From Novosphingobium sp. RL4 (GTDB lineage Bacteria > Pseudomonadota > Alphaproteobacteria > Sphingomonadales > Sphingomonadaceae): a stretch of DNA of 64,000 nucleotides. Positions 44,295 through 52,745 of the stretch are shown in pieces. Position 1 is the stretch's first letter. The number at the start of each line of letters is the position of its first letter. The notes beneath the pieces were generated by a model. The model had not been told where the DNA came from. It made no database searches and was given only the letters and a program-made list of their open reading frames with translations. Where the stretch lies: contig NZ_CP141945.1 in NCBI RefSeq assembly GCF_035658495.1, positions 186,001 to 250,000 of the forward strand, given 5' to 3'. Both the position numbers and the translations under genes were made by a program.

Positions 44295-46472
44295 GTGAAC
44301 ATCTCCAGGACCATCAAGGCTGGGCTCTTGGCAACGAGCGCCGGGCTCGTGCTGTGCCACGCCTCTGCCGCGCTGGCGCAAGACGCCGCGCCGCAGGCGG
44401 ACACGGCGCAGGAATCGAACAACGGCGGCCTTGATACCATCGTCGTTACCGCCACCAAGCGGGGCCAGGCATCCAACGTGCAGGACGTCCCCTTCGCGGT
44501 CACCGCATTTGGCGCGGCGCAGCTTGAGGAACAGCACTTCCAGACGTTCCAGAGCCTCAGCTACTCGATGCCGAACGTCCAGCTCAGCCAGATCGGCACC
44601 ACCCCCGGCTACGCCAACTTCTCGATCCGCGGCCTGGGCATCAACAGCTCGATCCCCTCGATCGACCCCACTGTCGGCGTGTTCATCGACGGAGTCTACC
44701 TCGGCGTGAGCGCGGGCGTCGTCTTCGGCAACTTCGATATCGAAGGGCTTGAAGTGCTGCGCGGCCCGCAGGGACTGCTGTTCGGTCGCAACGTCACCGG
44801 CGGCGCCGTGGTCGTGCGCACCACCGTTCCCAAGGATCACTTCGCCGCCGACTTCAAGGCCTCGGTTTCGTCAGGCCCGGAATACAAGGTCAGCGGGACG
44901 ATCACCGGCCCGATCGTGCAGGACAAAATCTCGGCCAAGCTCGCCGTCTACTATGACAAGGACGAGGGCTACTTCCACAACGATTTCAACGGCAACGACC
45001 ACCTCGGCAAGAACCGCACCCTCATCGTGCGTCCGGCCTTGCGCTTTACGCCGATTGACGGGTTTGAAAGCATCTTCCGTTACGAATACGGCAAATATGA
45101 CGGCGATGGCGCCGTGGCGACCAACCATGGGCTCTACCCGGTCAAGAGCTTCCGCGTGAACCTCGACGAAGAAGGCTTCGCGCACAACTACTGGCACATG
45201 GCCTCGAACGAAACGAACATCGATACCGATTTCGGCAACGGCAAGATCACCAACATCATGGCCTACCGCGAGTACAACTCGAACGTGGCCAACGATATCG
45301 ACGCTTCACCGGTGCACAGTTTCCATTCGGGTAACACCACGCACCAGAAACAGATGAGCGACGAGCTTCGCTATGCCGGAACCTTCGGCAGAGTGGACGT
45401 AACGACCGGACTTTATTTCTTCACCCAGCGCATCGCCTACATCGAACAGCGCACGCTTTCGGGCGGCACGCGCACCCTTTCGGGCGGCGGCATCCAGAAC
45501 CAGGATACCTACGGCGCATTCGGCGCGGTGGACTGGCACTTCACCGACAGCCTGACGCTGAACCTCGGCGCCCGCTATTCCAGCGAGACCAAGTCCGTGA
45601 AGGTCGCCAACCTCACCGCCACGGGCTGCGATTACGAAGCGCAGACCTGCGACTTCACCTTCCACGGAAAGAACACCTGGAAGGGCCTGACGCCGCGTGT
45701 GGGCCTGCAATGGCAGCCTGATCCCGAAACCCAGGTCTATGCCTTCTGGGCCAAGGGTTTCCGCAGCGGCGGCTACAACTTCCGCAACGTCAACCCGGCC
45801 GTCGATCCGGGACCGTTCGATGACGAAGTGCAGAACTCCTACGAAATCGGCATGAAGAAGGATATCGGCGGCATCCTGCGCGTGAACGTTGCCGGTTTCT
45901 GGAACAAGATCGACGGCGTCCAGCGCGAAATCCAGACCCCGGTTCTGGGCAGCGGCACGGCGCAGATCATCACCAACTCGGCCAATGCCCGCATCCGCGG
46001 CGTGGAAGGCGAAGTGACGCTGCGCCCGGGCGCCGGTTTCACCCTGAGCGGCCAGTTCGGCTATACCGAAGGCAAATACACCAAGATCATCTACGACCTG
46101 AACAACGACGGCGTCATCAACGACGTCGACTACGGGCTGAAGCTGCCGCGTCTCGCACCGTGGACTTATGGCGGCACGCTGGCATGGAGCCATGATTTCG
46201 ACCAGTTCGGCGTCGATGCCCGCGTCAGCGCCAACCACCGCGATGCCGACTGGTACAACGACGCCAACACCGGCCTGCTGCGCGGCGCCACCATGGTCGA
46301 TGCCAACCTGACCTTGCGCCATGGCGGTTACAGCATCTCCGCCTATGCCACCAATCTGCTGAACGAGGCGACTTACGGCACCGAGGCCCCGTTGCCGTTC
46401 TTCGCCGGATCGACCTTCGCCCCGCTCAACAAGGGCCGCGTCTACGGCATCGAACTGGCCGCGAAGTTCTAG
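44295..46472 (+). CDS. TonB-dependent receptor
   Basis: 725 residues from a GTG with GGGAGGAT ten bases upstream. Signal peptide (LLATSAGLVLCHASAALA), then the TonB-box-like DTIVVTATKRGQASNVQDVP, plug domain (AVTAFGAAQLEEQHFQT, NFSIRGLGINSSIPSIDP, GLEVLRGPQGLLFGRNVTGG) and a barrel ending in ELAAKF. This plug type is very frequent in sphingomonads and is usually tied to uptake of plant or aromatic compounds rather than siderophores. It is divergent from the acyl-CoA ligase operon and may import that operon's substrate. Confidence 0.93.
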   Translation: MNISRTIKAGLLATSAGLVLCHASAALAQDAAPQADTAQESNNGGLDTIVVTATKRGQASNVQDVPFAVTAFGAAQLEEQHFQTFQSLSYSMPNVQLSQIGTTPGYANFSIRGLGINSSIPSIDPTVGVFIDGVYLGVSAGVVFGNFDIEGLEVLRGPQGLLFGRNVTGGAVVVRTTVPKDHFAADFKASVSSGPEYKVSGTITGPIVQDKISAKLAVYYDKDEGYFHNDFNGNDHLGKNRTLIVRPALRFTPIDGFESIFRYEYGKYDGDGAVATNHGLYPVKSFRVNLDEEGFAHNYWHMASNETNIDTDFGNGKITNIMAYREYNSNVANDIDASPVHSFHSGNTTHQKQMSDELRYAGTFGRVDVTTGLYFFTQRIAYIEQRTLSGGTRTLSGGGIQNQDTYGAFGAVDWHFTDSLTLNLGARYSSETKSVKVANLTATGCDYEAQTCDFTFHGKNTWKGLTPRVGLQWQPDPETQVYAFWAKGFRSGGYNFRNVNPAVDPGPFDDEVQNSYEIGMKKDIGGILRVNVAGFWNKIDGVQREIQTPVLGSGTAQIITNSANARIRGVEGEVTLRPGAGFTLSGQFGYTEGKYTKIIYDLNNDGVINDVDYGLKLPRLAPWTYGGTLAWSHDFDQFGVDARVSANHRDADWYNDANTGLLRGATMVDANLTLRHGGYSISAYATNLLNEATYGTEAPLPFFAGSTFAPLNKGRVYGIELAAKF

Positions 46473-46551
46473 GCAATCCGGAACTTCCCAATCCACTTGG
46501 AGACTGTCCGGGAGAGCATCTCTCCGCACATCCCTGACAGTGCCTGAGGGG

Positions 46552-46596
46552 CCGGCGGGCACCAACCCACCTTTTATGCCCGCCGGTCCTCTTTTT
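46552..46596 (+). terminator. Intrinsic terminator after third TonB receptor
   Basis: CCGGCGGGCA and TGCCCGCCGG pair perfectly over 10 bp around a 15-base loop and are followed by TCCTCTTTTT. It lies 80 bases after the receptor stop codon and isolates the dmeRF unit. Confidence 0.8.
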
Positions 46597-46662
46597 GCTG
46601 CCCCCCTGACCCGCAAGCGACACTGGCGCGAGTGCGCAGCACTTCTTGCGCCAGACTTCAAT

Positions 46663-46686
46663 ATACCATAGGGGGGTATCCTATGG
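46663..46686 (+). promoter_or_regulatory. DmeR/RcnR-type operator with G-tract over the start codon
   Basis: Two overlapping inverted repeats are visible: ATACC-ATAGGGG-GGTAT (46663-46679) and CCATAGG-GGGGTAT-CCTATGG (46666-46686). A run of six G in the middle of AT-rich arms is the established operator form for the RcnR/CsoR family, and close to published alphaproteobacterial DmeR sites. The right arm includes the ATG of dmeR, so binding would block its own promoter and translation start; autoregulation is expected. Confidence 0.75.
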
Positions 46687-46958
46687 CTCACTTGACCGAA
46701 AACAACGACGCGCTCGTCATGCGCGTCCGCCGCCTCATCGGGCAGCTCCAGGCCGTCGAGCGTGCGCTCGTCGGCGGGGAAGACTGCGCGAAGACGCTTC
46801 ACCTGGCCGCAGCAGTACGCGGCGCGATCAATGGTCTCATCGACGAACTGATCGCCGATCATGTGAAGGCGCACGTCGCAGCCCCGGACCTGACGCAGGA
46901 CGAACGAGAAGAAGGCGCGGAAGCCCTGATCGCGGCGATCCGCCGCTATGCCAAGTAG
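46683..46958 (+). CDS. dmeR: Metal-sensing repressor, CsoR/RcnR/FrmR family
   Basis: 91 residues, the family's all-helical size. The helix 1 pattern RVRRLIGQLQAVERAL, the conserved Cys in GGEDCAKTLHLAAAVRGAING and the His in ELIADHVKAHV are the positions used for metal or thiol sensing. The start is set by the GGGGGG ribosome site/operator. Next to a CDF exporter with a His-rich loop, this is the DmeR arrangement: derepression by Co(II) or Ni(II). A formaldehyde-sensing FrmR role is less likely because no frmAB genes are near. Stop is 13 bases from the dmeF start. Confidence 0.87.
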   Translation: MAHLTENNDALVMRVRRLIGQLQAVERALVGGEDCAKTLHLAAAVRGAINGLIDELIADHVKAHVAAPDLTQDEREEGAEALIAAIRRYAK

Positions 46959-46971
46959 AAGGCGCTGCGCC

Positions 46972-47916
46972 ATGGCCACTCACTTCGACCTCGATCGCTT
47001 CGCACACGACCACGACTTCCTCGGCGCCTCTCATGACGAGAACGCGCGGCGAACTCTGTGGGTCGTCCTGCTCACTGCCCTGATGATGGTGGGCGAAATC
47101 GTCGCTGGGTACCTGACCGGCTCCATGGCCCTGCTGGCGGACGGTTTCCACATGGCCACTCATGCCGGCGCGCTGAGTGTCGCCGCGATTGCCTACCGCT
47201 ATGCCCGGCGGAATACCCGCAATCCGGCTTTCAGCTTCGGCACCGGCAAGGTCGGCGATCTTGCCGGGTTCGCCTCGGCGCTCGTACTCGCGCTCATCGC
47301 ACTTGGTATAGGCGTGGAATCGTTCCTGCGCCTGTTCCGCCCGATCACGGTGGCATTCGGCGAGGCAACCGTGATCGCGGTGATCGGCCTGGCCGTGAAC
47401 ATCGTCAGCGCCCTGCTGCTATCCGGCCATCATCATCACGATCACCATGGACACCACGAGCATGGCCACCACGACCATAGTGGTCATGGGCACCATGGGC
47501 ATGGCGACAACAACCTGCGTTCGGCCTATGTCCACGTTCTTGCCGATGCGCTCACTTCGGTTCTGGCGATCGCGGCGCTGCTGGCCGGACGCTACCTCGG
47601 CTGGATCTGGCTCGACCCGGTCATGGGCATCGTCGGCGGCGTAGTCATCGCGCGCTGGGCCTGGACGCTCATGAAGGAGACCGCCTTCGTCCTGCTGGAC
47701 CGCACCGACACGCACGTCGCCGAAGAAGTTCGCGAGGTCGTGGAAGGGCCGGGAGATGCCCGCATCACCGACCTCCACGTCTGGCGGATCGGTCCGGAGG
47801 CCCACGCGGCAATCATCGGCGTCACCGCCCACGACACCGCCGTGGACACCGCCGAATTGCGCCGACGGCTCACCCCGGTCCACGAACTTCGCCACGTCAC
47901 CATAGAGCGGCATTGA
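46972..47916 (+). CDS. dmeF: CDF family Co/Ni efflux transporter
   Basis: 314 residues from the ATG 13 bases after dmeR. The N-terminus DHDFLGASHDENARRTLWVV is typical of DmeF. Six membrane helices; metal-site motifs ADGFHMATHAGALS (helix 2) and HVLADALTSVLAIA (helix 5), i.e. HxxxD and HxxxD-type pairs. Between helices 4 and 5 is a cytoplasmic His-rich loop with about 17 His in 35 residues (HHHHDHHGHHEHGHHDHS). It exports divalent cobalt and nickel in exchange for protons. Transcribed with dmeR under the operator at 46663. Confidence 0.92.
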   Translation: MATHFDLDRFAHDHDFLGASHDENARRTLWVVLLTALMMVGEIVAGYLTGSMALLADGFHMATHAGALSVAAIAYRYARRNTRNPAFSFGTGKVGDLAGFASALVLALIALGIGVESFLRLFRPITVAFGEATVIAVIGLAVNIVSALLLSGHHHHDHHGHHEHGHHDHSGHGHHGHGDNNLRSAYVHVLADALTSVLAIAALLAGRYLGWIWLDPVMGIVGGVVIARWAWTLMKETAFVLLDRTDTHVAEEVREVVEGPGDARITDLHVWRIGPEAHAAIIGVTAHDTAVDTAELRRRLTPVHELRHVTIERH

Positions 47917-47929
47917 CTGCCGCCGGGGA

Positions 47930-48715
47930 TCACGGGCGCAGCACCCATCCTCCGTCGACATGGATGGTCTGCCCCGTGATCCACTGGCCCGCCTGCGAAC
48001 AGAGCAGCAGCGCGGTGCCGACCAGTTCGTCCGGCTCTCCGCGCGGACGCAGCGCGCAGGTCATCTTGAGGAACTGGATGAAAGGGGAATCGTCCGGCAC
48101 CAGCATCTTTCCGGCATCGGACATGACATTGCCCGGCGCGATGGCGTTGCAGGTCACGTTATCCTTCCCAAACTGCTTGGCAAGCGTGGTGGTGAGCCCG
48201 ACCAGCGCCAGTTTCGAGATACCGTAAAGCCCGGTTGCCGGGAATGCCCCGCCCGACGTCTGGTTGACGATACGCCCACCCCCGCGCGCGCGCATGGAAG
48301 GCAGGACAGCCCTTGCACAGAGCAGTGCGCCGTTGAGGTTCACGGCAAAGGCCCGGTTCCAGGCATCGAGGCTGATCGTCTCGCAATTGTCGTAGCTGAC
48401 ATCGACCATGAGAGCGGCGTTGTTGATGAGGATATCGATCCCGCCAAAGGCTTCGCTCGCTGCAGCGGCCATGGCCAGGGTCGATTCCTCGCTGGCAACA
48501 TCCACCTGCACGGCCAGCGCCCTGCCGCCCGCCGCGGCGATCTCGTCCGCAACAGCCTGAGCCCCTTGTTGATTGAGATCGGCAACCACCACGGCCGCGC
48601 CTGCATCGGCAAGTCCAAGTGCATAGGCCCTGCCGATCGAATTGCCGCGCCCGCCCGCTCCGGTGACGACAGCGACTTTTCCGTCAAGACGGAACTGGTC
48701 GAGAGTGAAGCTCAT
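47930..48715 (-). CDS. SDR family oxidoreductase
   Basis: 261 residues, classical SDR: VTGAGGRGNSIGRAYALGLA (a slightly enlarged glycine loop), NNAA, YGISK as the Tyr-x3-Lys, and DGGWVLRP at the end. Fifth and last gene of the tight operon 52592-47930; its start overlaps the stop of the 3-hydroxyisobutyrate dehydrogenase-like gene by 4 bases. The enlarged loop (GGRGNSIG) resembles the extended-glycine type seen in some (S)-specific hydroxyacyl dehydrogenases. Substrate unknown. Confidence 0.9.
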   Translation of the reverse strand: MSFTLDQFRLDGKVAVVTGAGGRGNSIGRAYALGLADAGAAVVVADLNQQGAQAVADEIAAAGGRALAVQVDVASEESTLAMAAAASEAFGGIDILINNAALMVDVSYDNCETISLDAWNRAFAVNLNGALLCARAVLPSMRARGGGRIVNQTSGGAFPATGLYGISKLALVGLTTTLAKQFGKDNVTCNAIAPGNVMSDAGKMLVPDDSPFIQFLKMTCALRPRGEPDELVGTALLLCSQAGQWITGQTIHVDGGWVLRP

Positions 48716-49542
48716 GGATGGGTCTCCGTAAGGTCAGCGCCGATCGCGGCGGAAAGGAAAGGTTCGGCAGCAATGCGAAGCGCCTCGGCGCCCCCGGCCT
48801 CGGGAAGCGTGGCCTTGAGCAATTTCACGTCCTTCACCAGCAAGGGCGCGCCGTGGGAGAAGGCCTGCGGCGACGGCAGCCTGGCATAGACCTCGAAACC
48901 GAAACTGCGGCCGCTGCTGGCCTTGACCAATTCGCGTAATGCCGCGCCTTCGAGCCCCAGTTCCGCGCCTGCCTGCATCGCGGCATGGGCAAGCCCCATG
49001 TTCGCGGCCATCAGCGCGTTGTTGACGATCTTGGCCCGCTGGCCCGCACCTGCTGCGCCAAGGAGGACGATCATCCCGCCGAACGTCTCGAACACGGGGC
49101 GCGCCGCCGCGAAGTCGTCAGCCTGACCGCCGCACATCACCGTCAGCGTGCCGGCGGATGCCCCCGCGCCGCCGCCGCTGACAGGAGCGTCCAGGAAGGC
49201 TATACCCTTCGCCGCGCACCGCGCCGCAAGCCGCTGGCAGTTTTCGGGCAGGATCGTGGAATGGACCACGATGCGGCTACCCGGCCGCATCGCCGCCAGC
49301 AGTTCCTCGACGATGGCGGCCACACCGTCATCGTCGACCACGCAGATGCCGACGTGGTCGCAAGCCGCGCCAAGCTCCGCGATGGTCGCCGCCCCCCGGG
49401 CTCCCGCGTCCACGAATGGCTGAAGCGCCTCGGGACGCCGCGCCCAGACGGTGAGCGGATAGCCCGCCGCCGCGATGCGCTCGGCCATGGGGCCGCCCTG
49501 GCTGCCGAGCCCGATGAAGCCGATGGTTTCCTTCGCGCTCAT
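48712..49542 (-). CDS. 3-hydroxyisobutyrate dehydrogenase-like oxidoreductase
   Basis: 276 residues from the ATG that overlaps the preceding SDR stop (ATGA). The beta-hydroxyacid dehydrogenase fold is clear: IGFIGLGSQGGPMAERI (NAD loop; the usual GxMGxxM Met is Gln), DAPVSGGGAGASAGTLTVM, and the catalytic Lys in GAGQRAKIVNNALM. Oxidises or reduces a beta-hydroxy acid with NAD(P). Fourth gene of the five-gene operon. True 3-hydroxyisobutyrate specificity is not implied. Confidence 0.88.
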   Translation of the reverse strand: MSAKETIGFIGLGSQGGPMAERIAAAGYPLTVWARRPEALQPFVDAGARGAATIAELGAACDHVGICVVDDDGVAAIVEELLAAMRPGSRIVVHSTILPENCQRLAARCAAKGIAFLDAPVSGGGAGASAGTLTVMCGGQADDFAAARPVFETFGGMIVLLGAAGAGQRAKIVNNALMAANMGLAHAAMQAGAELGLEGAALRELVKASSGRSFGFEVYARLPSPQAFSHGAPLLVKDVKLLKATLPEAGGAEALRIAAEPFLSAAIGADLTETHP

Positions 49543-50300
49543 CCCGCGGTGATCCCGGCGTCGATCGAGATGCAATTGCCATGATAGCCGCGCCCGGCAG
49601 GCGAGGCGAGCAACGCCACCATGTCGGCCACATCGTCCACCTCCACCGTCCCGCGCATTCCGGAAAATCGCTTGAGCAGTTCGATGTCGCAGCCTTCGGG
49701 CGGCTTGTAGTTGACGACGATGTTCGTGATCATCCCGCCCGGCGCCACCGCGTTGATGCGGATGGGCTTGCGCATATACTCCATCGCCATGGCCTTGGTC
49801 ATGTTCACGAGACCTGCCTTGGTGGCGCAATAGGCCGCGGCATAAGCCTCACCGATGAATGATGCGCAGGACGCCACGTTGACGATCGCGCCCTTCGCTT
49901 CCAGCAGATGCGGGATCGCCGCCTGCGAAAGCATGAAGGGTGCCGTCAGGTTGACCGCCATGGTGCGGTGCCAGAGTTCCTCGGCCATCTCGTGCGAATG
50001 GGCGAGATAGATGAGCCCCGCCACGTTGCAGAGGGCATCGAGCCGACCGAAGCGTGCCGTTGCCGCCGCAACGGATCCCTTGCAGGCGGCGGGGTCCGAA
50101 AGGTCGGCGGCATGGACCAGCACTTGCGCGCCGATATCGGCCAGGGCGCCTTCGGTCTCTGCCAGCCCTTCCGCATTCACGTCCACGATGCAGAGCGCGG
50201 CACCCGCCTGCGCCAGCTTCAGCGCCACCGCACGGCCGAGACCCGATGCGGCGCCGGTAACGAGGGCCACTTTGCCCGTCATGTCGATTGCAATGGTCAT
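49539..50300 (-). CDS. SDR family oxidoreductase
   Basis: 253 residues from the ATG after AAGGAAACC; earlier in-frame positions lack resemblance. Classical SDR motifs: VTGAASGLGRAVALKLAQAG, NVAG in place of NNAG, YCATK as Tyr-x3-Lys. Third gene of the five-gene operon, 16 bases after the tandem CMD gene and overlapping the next gene by 4 bases. Likely a dehydrogenase for a hydroxyl group on the pathway's substrate. Confidence 0.9.
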   Translation of the reverse strand: MTIAIDMTGKVALVTGAASGLGRAVALKLAQAGAALCIVDVNAEGLAETEGALADIGAQVLVHAADLSDPAACKGSVAAATARFGRLDALCNVAGLIYLAHSHEMAEELWHRTMAVNLTAPFMLSQAAIPHLLEAKGAIVNVASCASFIGEAYAAAYCATKAGLVNMTKAMAMEYMRKPIRINAVAPGGMITNIVVNYKPPEGCDIELLKRFSGMRGTVEVDDVADMVALLASPAGRGYHGNCISIDAGITAG

Positions 50301-50316
50301 GTCGGTTTCCTTCGCC

Positions 50317-51108
50317 TCACCCGTTCCAGGGCAGGCCCTTCTCGAACTTGGCGGCCATCTCGAAGACCACGCCCTGAACCACCGAGGCTTTCGGCCATCC
50401 CGCGTGGACCGCATATTGCAGCACGAATTCATGAAGTTCGGCCGGCGTGCAGTTCCCACTCGCCATGGCGGCATGGAAATGGCTGCCGATCGGCACGACC
50501 GCGGCGGAATCCGCAACGCCGACGAGCGTGAGGAAACGGCGCGAACGCTGGTCCAGCCCGGGGCGGCACCACATCTCGCCGAACACGAAGTTGAGGATGC
50601 CGTGTTGCAGGTACGGCATTCCGTTGCCCACGCGCGGGCCGTCGAACGTCATGACTTCGCGGAAGGCGGCAAAGCCCTGTTCCATGCGTGTCTGCGGATC
50701 CCACGGTTCGCCGCGGATCGGTGCCCAGGGCGCCGGGTCGAGGCCCAGTTCCGCCTCCACGCGCGTGATCGCGGCATCGAGATCGCCGCCCTTGTCCCAC
50801 CCGGCATAGACCGCCACGTGCAGCGCCGCTTCCCGCAATTCGGCCAAGGTCAGGTCGCCAGTCGTCAAAGCGCCCCTTACATAGCCGTCAAGCGCATCGC
50901 GCGGGCCATTGCTTCCGGCCGACGAAGCCATCGAGATCAGGAAGCGCGCGCGCCGATCCAGCCCCGGACGCGACCAGATTTCCGCATATATGAAGTCGCG
51001 CCAGCTTTCCTGCAGCAGGCTTGCAGGCTGGGCTGCCGCCCTGCCGGTCACTTCCGACTGGACCGCGATGCCGCGCGAGGTCCGCTCACCCGGATCGAGC
51101 AGGCTCAC
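50317..51108 (-). CDS. Tandem carboxymuconolactone decarboxylase family protein
   Basis: 263 residues from a GTG placed at the ALDH stop (GTGA overlap) and preceded by GGAGGTGAA. Two CMD repeats are visible: repeat 1 around TLAELREAALHVAVYAGWDKG and repeat 2 around TPAELHEFVLQYAVHAGWPKA. Neither has the CxxC of AhpD-type peroxidases, so it belongs with decarboxylase-like CMD proteins. The matching single-domain relative at 63214-63954 (PGELVEVLQLATMQG) lies at the other end of the island. What it decarboxylates, if anything, is unknown. Second gene of the operon. Confidence 0.87.
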   Translation of the reverse strand: MSLLDPGERTSRGIAVQSEVTGRAAAQPASLLQESWRDFIYAEIWSRPGLDRRARFLISMASSAGSNGPRDALDGYVRGALTTGDLTLAELREAALHVAVYAGWDKGGDLDAAITRVEAELGLDPAPWAPIRGEPWDPQTRMEQGFAAFREVMTFDGPRVGNGMPYLQHGILNFVFGEMWCRPGLDQRSRRFLTLVGVADSAAVVPIGSHFHAAMASGNCTPAELHEFVLQYAVHAGWPKASVVQGVVFEMAAKFEKGLPWNG

Positions 51109-52592
51109 GAGTTCACCTCCGGGGCAGCCATGCTCATCCAGACGTTTTTCGGCTGGAGGAATTCGTGAAGGCCCTCCACCCCGCCGAGCCGCCCATGACC
51201 GCTCTTCTTGAAGCCGCCGAAGGGACAATTTGGCTGCATCGCCTCCCCGGAGCCGTTGACATGGATCATGCCGGACTGAAGTTCCCGCGTGACGTGGTGT
51301 GCGCGGCGCAGGTTCTGCGTATGGACATAGGCGCCGAGGCCATATTCGGTGCCGTTGGCCAGGGCGATGGCTTCTTCCTCGGTATCGAACGGCGTGGCCA
51401 CCAGCACGGGGCCGAACACCTCGTTCTGCGCGATTTCACAATCGTTGGCGACGTCGGCGATGACCGTTACCGGCAGGAAAAACCCATCCGCGAATTCGCC
51501 GCCAAGCCGCTCGCCCCCGGCCACCACTCGGCCGCCATCAGCAACGCCGCGATCGATCATGCCCTTGATCCGTTCCAGGGCGCCCCCGCTGATGACCGGG
51601 CCGAGCACAGTGGCCGCATCGAAAGGATCACCGCTCTTCACATGACCGGCCATGGCAGCCAAGATCTGCAGATACTGGTCGTAGACCCCGCGCTGGACGA
51701 GCAGGCGCGTTCCGTTCACGCAGCCCTGACCGTTGGAGGAAACGGCGCCGGTCAGGCCCTTCTTGGCCGCCAGCATCAGGTCGGCATCGTCGAAAACGAT
51801 CACCGCGGACTTGCCGCCAAGCTCCAGCCCCACGGGCTTGAGCGATTGCGCTGCCGTGGTCAGCACCTTTTTGGCGGTGGCGCCGGAACCGATGAATTCG
51901 ATCTTGTCGATACCCGGATGCGCGACCATCGCTTCCCCGACATCCGCCGCACCGGTCACGAGGTTGACGACGCCTTCGGGAAGACCGGCCTCGTGGAGGA
52001 TCTCGACCAGTTTCATCACGCTGTAGGGAGCAAGGTCGGGCGCCTTCAGAACGATGCAGTTGCCCGCCGCCAATGCGGGCGCCATCACCATCGTTGCGGC
52101 GAACAGCGGGCCGTTCCAGGGGACGATGATGCCGACCACGCCATAAGGCTCATAAGCGACGTGATCGTGCGCGGGCGCGCCCCACATCGGGATCGTTCGC
52201 CCGTGGATCTTGTCGCACCAGCCACCGAAGTAACGGAACTTCTGTGCAGCGTCGTAGCCCATGTAAGGCGCCGTCATCGCGACCGAACCGTTTTCGGATA
52301 TAAGGCTCGGCGCAAAATCGGCGGACCGGGCCTCGAACAGCGCGGCGATGCGGAACATGAGATCGCGGCGCTTGTCCCCTGGCATCGCCCGCCAAGCGGG
52401 AAAGGCCTTGCGGGCAGCCACGACCGCGCGGTCCACGTCATCGGCGTTGGCCATGCGGATTTCCCGCGTGACCTTGCCGGTGGCCGGATAGACATGCGCC
52501 AGCATTTCGCCGCCGCCTTGCTCTTCATGCCGCCCACCGATGATCAGCGGATGACGCGGCAGTGCGTCAATGGATGGATTCCTGAAAGCCAT
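51105..52592 (-). CDS. Aldehyde dehydrogenase family protein
   Basis: 495 residues. Cofactor and active-site motifs are intact: VPWNGPLFAATMV (Asn), FIGSGATAKKVL, GLELGGKSAVIVFDDADL (Glu), and the nucleophile Cys in SNGQGCVNGTRLLV. Full-length class-I-like enzyme that oxidises an aldehyde with NAD(P). First gene of the five-gene operon, divergent from the GntR regulator with an inverted repeat between them, which makes it the likely target of that regulator. Confidence 0.92.
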   Translation of the reverse strand: MAFRNPSIDALPRHPLIIGGRHEEQGGGEMLAHVYPATGKVTREIRMANADDVDRAVVAARKAFPAWRAMPGDKRRDLMFRIAALFEARSADFAPSLISENGSVAMTAPYMGYDAAQKFRYFGGWCDKIHGRTIPMWGAPAHDHVAYEPYGVVGIIVPWNGPLFAATMVMAPALAAGNCIVLKAPDLAPYSVMKLVEILHEAGLPEGVVNLVTGAADVGEAMVAHPGIDKIEFIGSGATAKKVLTTAAQSLKPVGLELGGKSAVIVFDDADLMLAAKKGLTGAVSSNGQGCVNGTRLLVQRGVYDQYLQILAAMAGHVKSGDPFDAATVLGPVISGGALERIKGMIDRGVADGGRVVAGGERLGGEFADGFFLPVTVIADVANDCEIAQNEVFGPVLVATPFDTEEEAIALANGTEYGLGAYVHTQNLRRAHHVTRELQSGMIHVNGSGEAMQPNCPFGGFKKSGHGRLGGVEGLHEFLQPKNVWMSMAAPEVNS

Positions 52593-52630
52593 GGCATTCG
52601 CTCCCTGGCCGGCAGGTGCTCCGGCCCTGT

Positions 52631-52687
52631 GTTATACCGCATTCGGTCTTGTTGCCGAATATAACGGGCATGTTTTGATTCTATCAA
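52631..52687. promoter_or_regulatory. Inverted repeats in GntR/ALDH divergent promoter
   Basis: ATTCGG TCTTGTTG CCGAAT (52641-52660) with outer arms GTTAT and ATAAC (52631-52635 and 52661-52665; the left arm is offset by 5 bases) forms an imperfect repeat, and TTGAT TCT ATCAA (52675-52687) is a second, perfect one. They lie between the start codons of the aldehyde dehydrogenase and the GntR regulator and are good candidates for that regulator's operators. Confidence 0.5.
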
Positions 52688-52745
52688 GCCGATCCGCCGC
52701 AAGATCGCCCTTGCGAAATCATAATAATATGCTCATTTTTACAGG

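Noticed and set aside
47425..47515. Short repeat-like run of CAT/CAC triplets
   Set aside because: It encodes the His-rich metal loop of DmeF rather than a repeat element.
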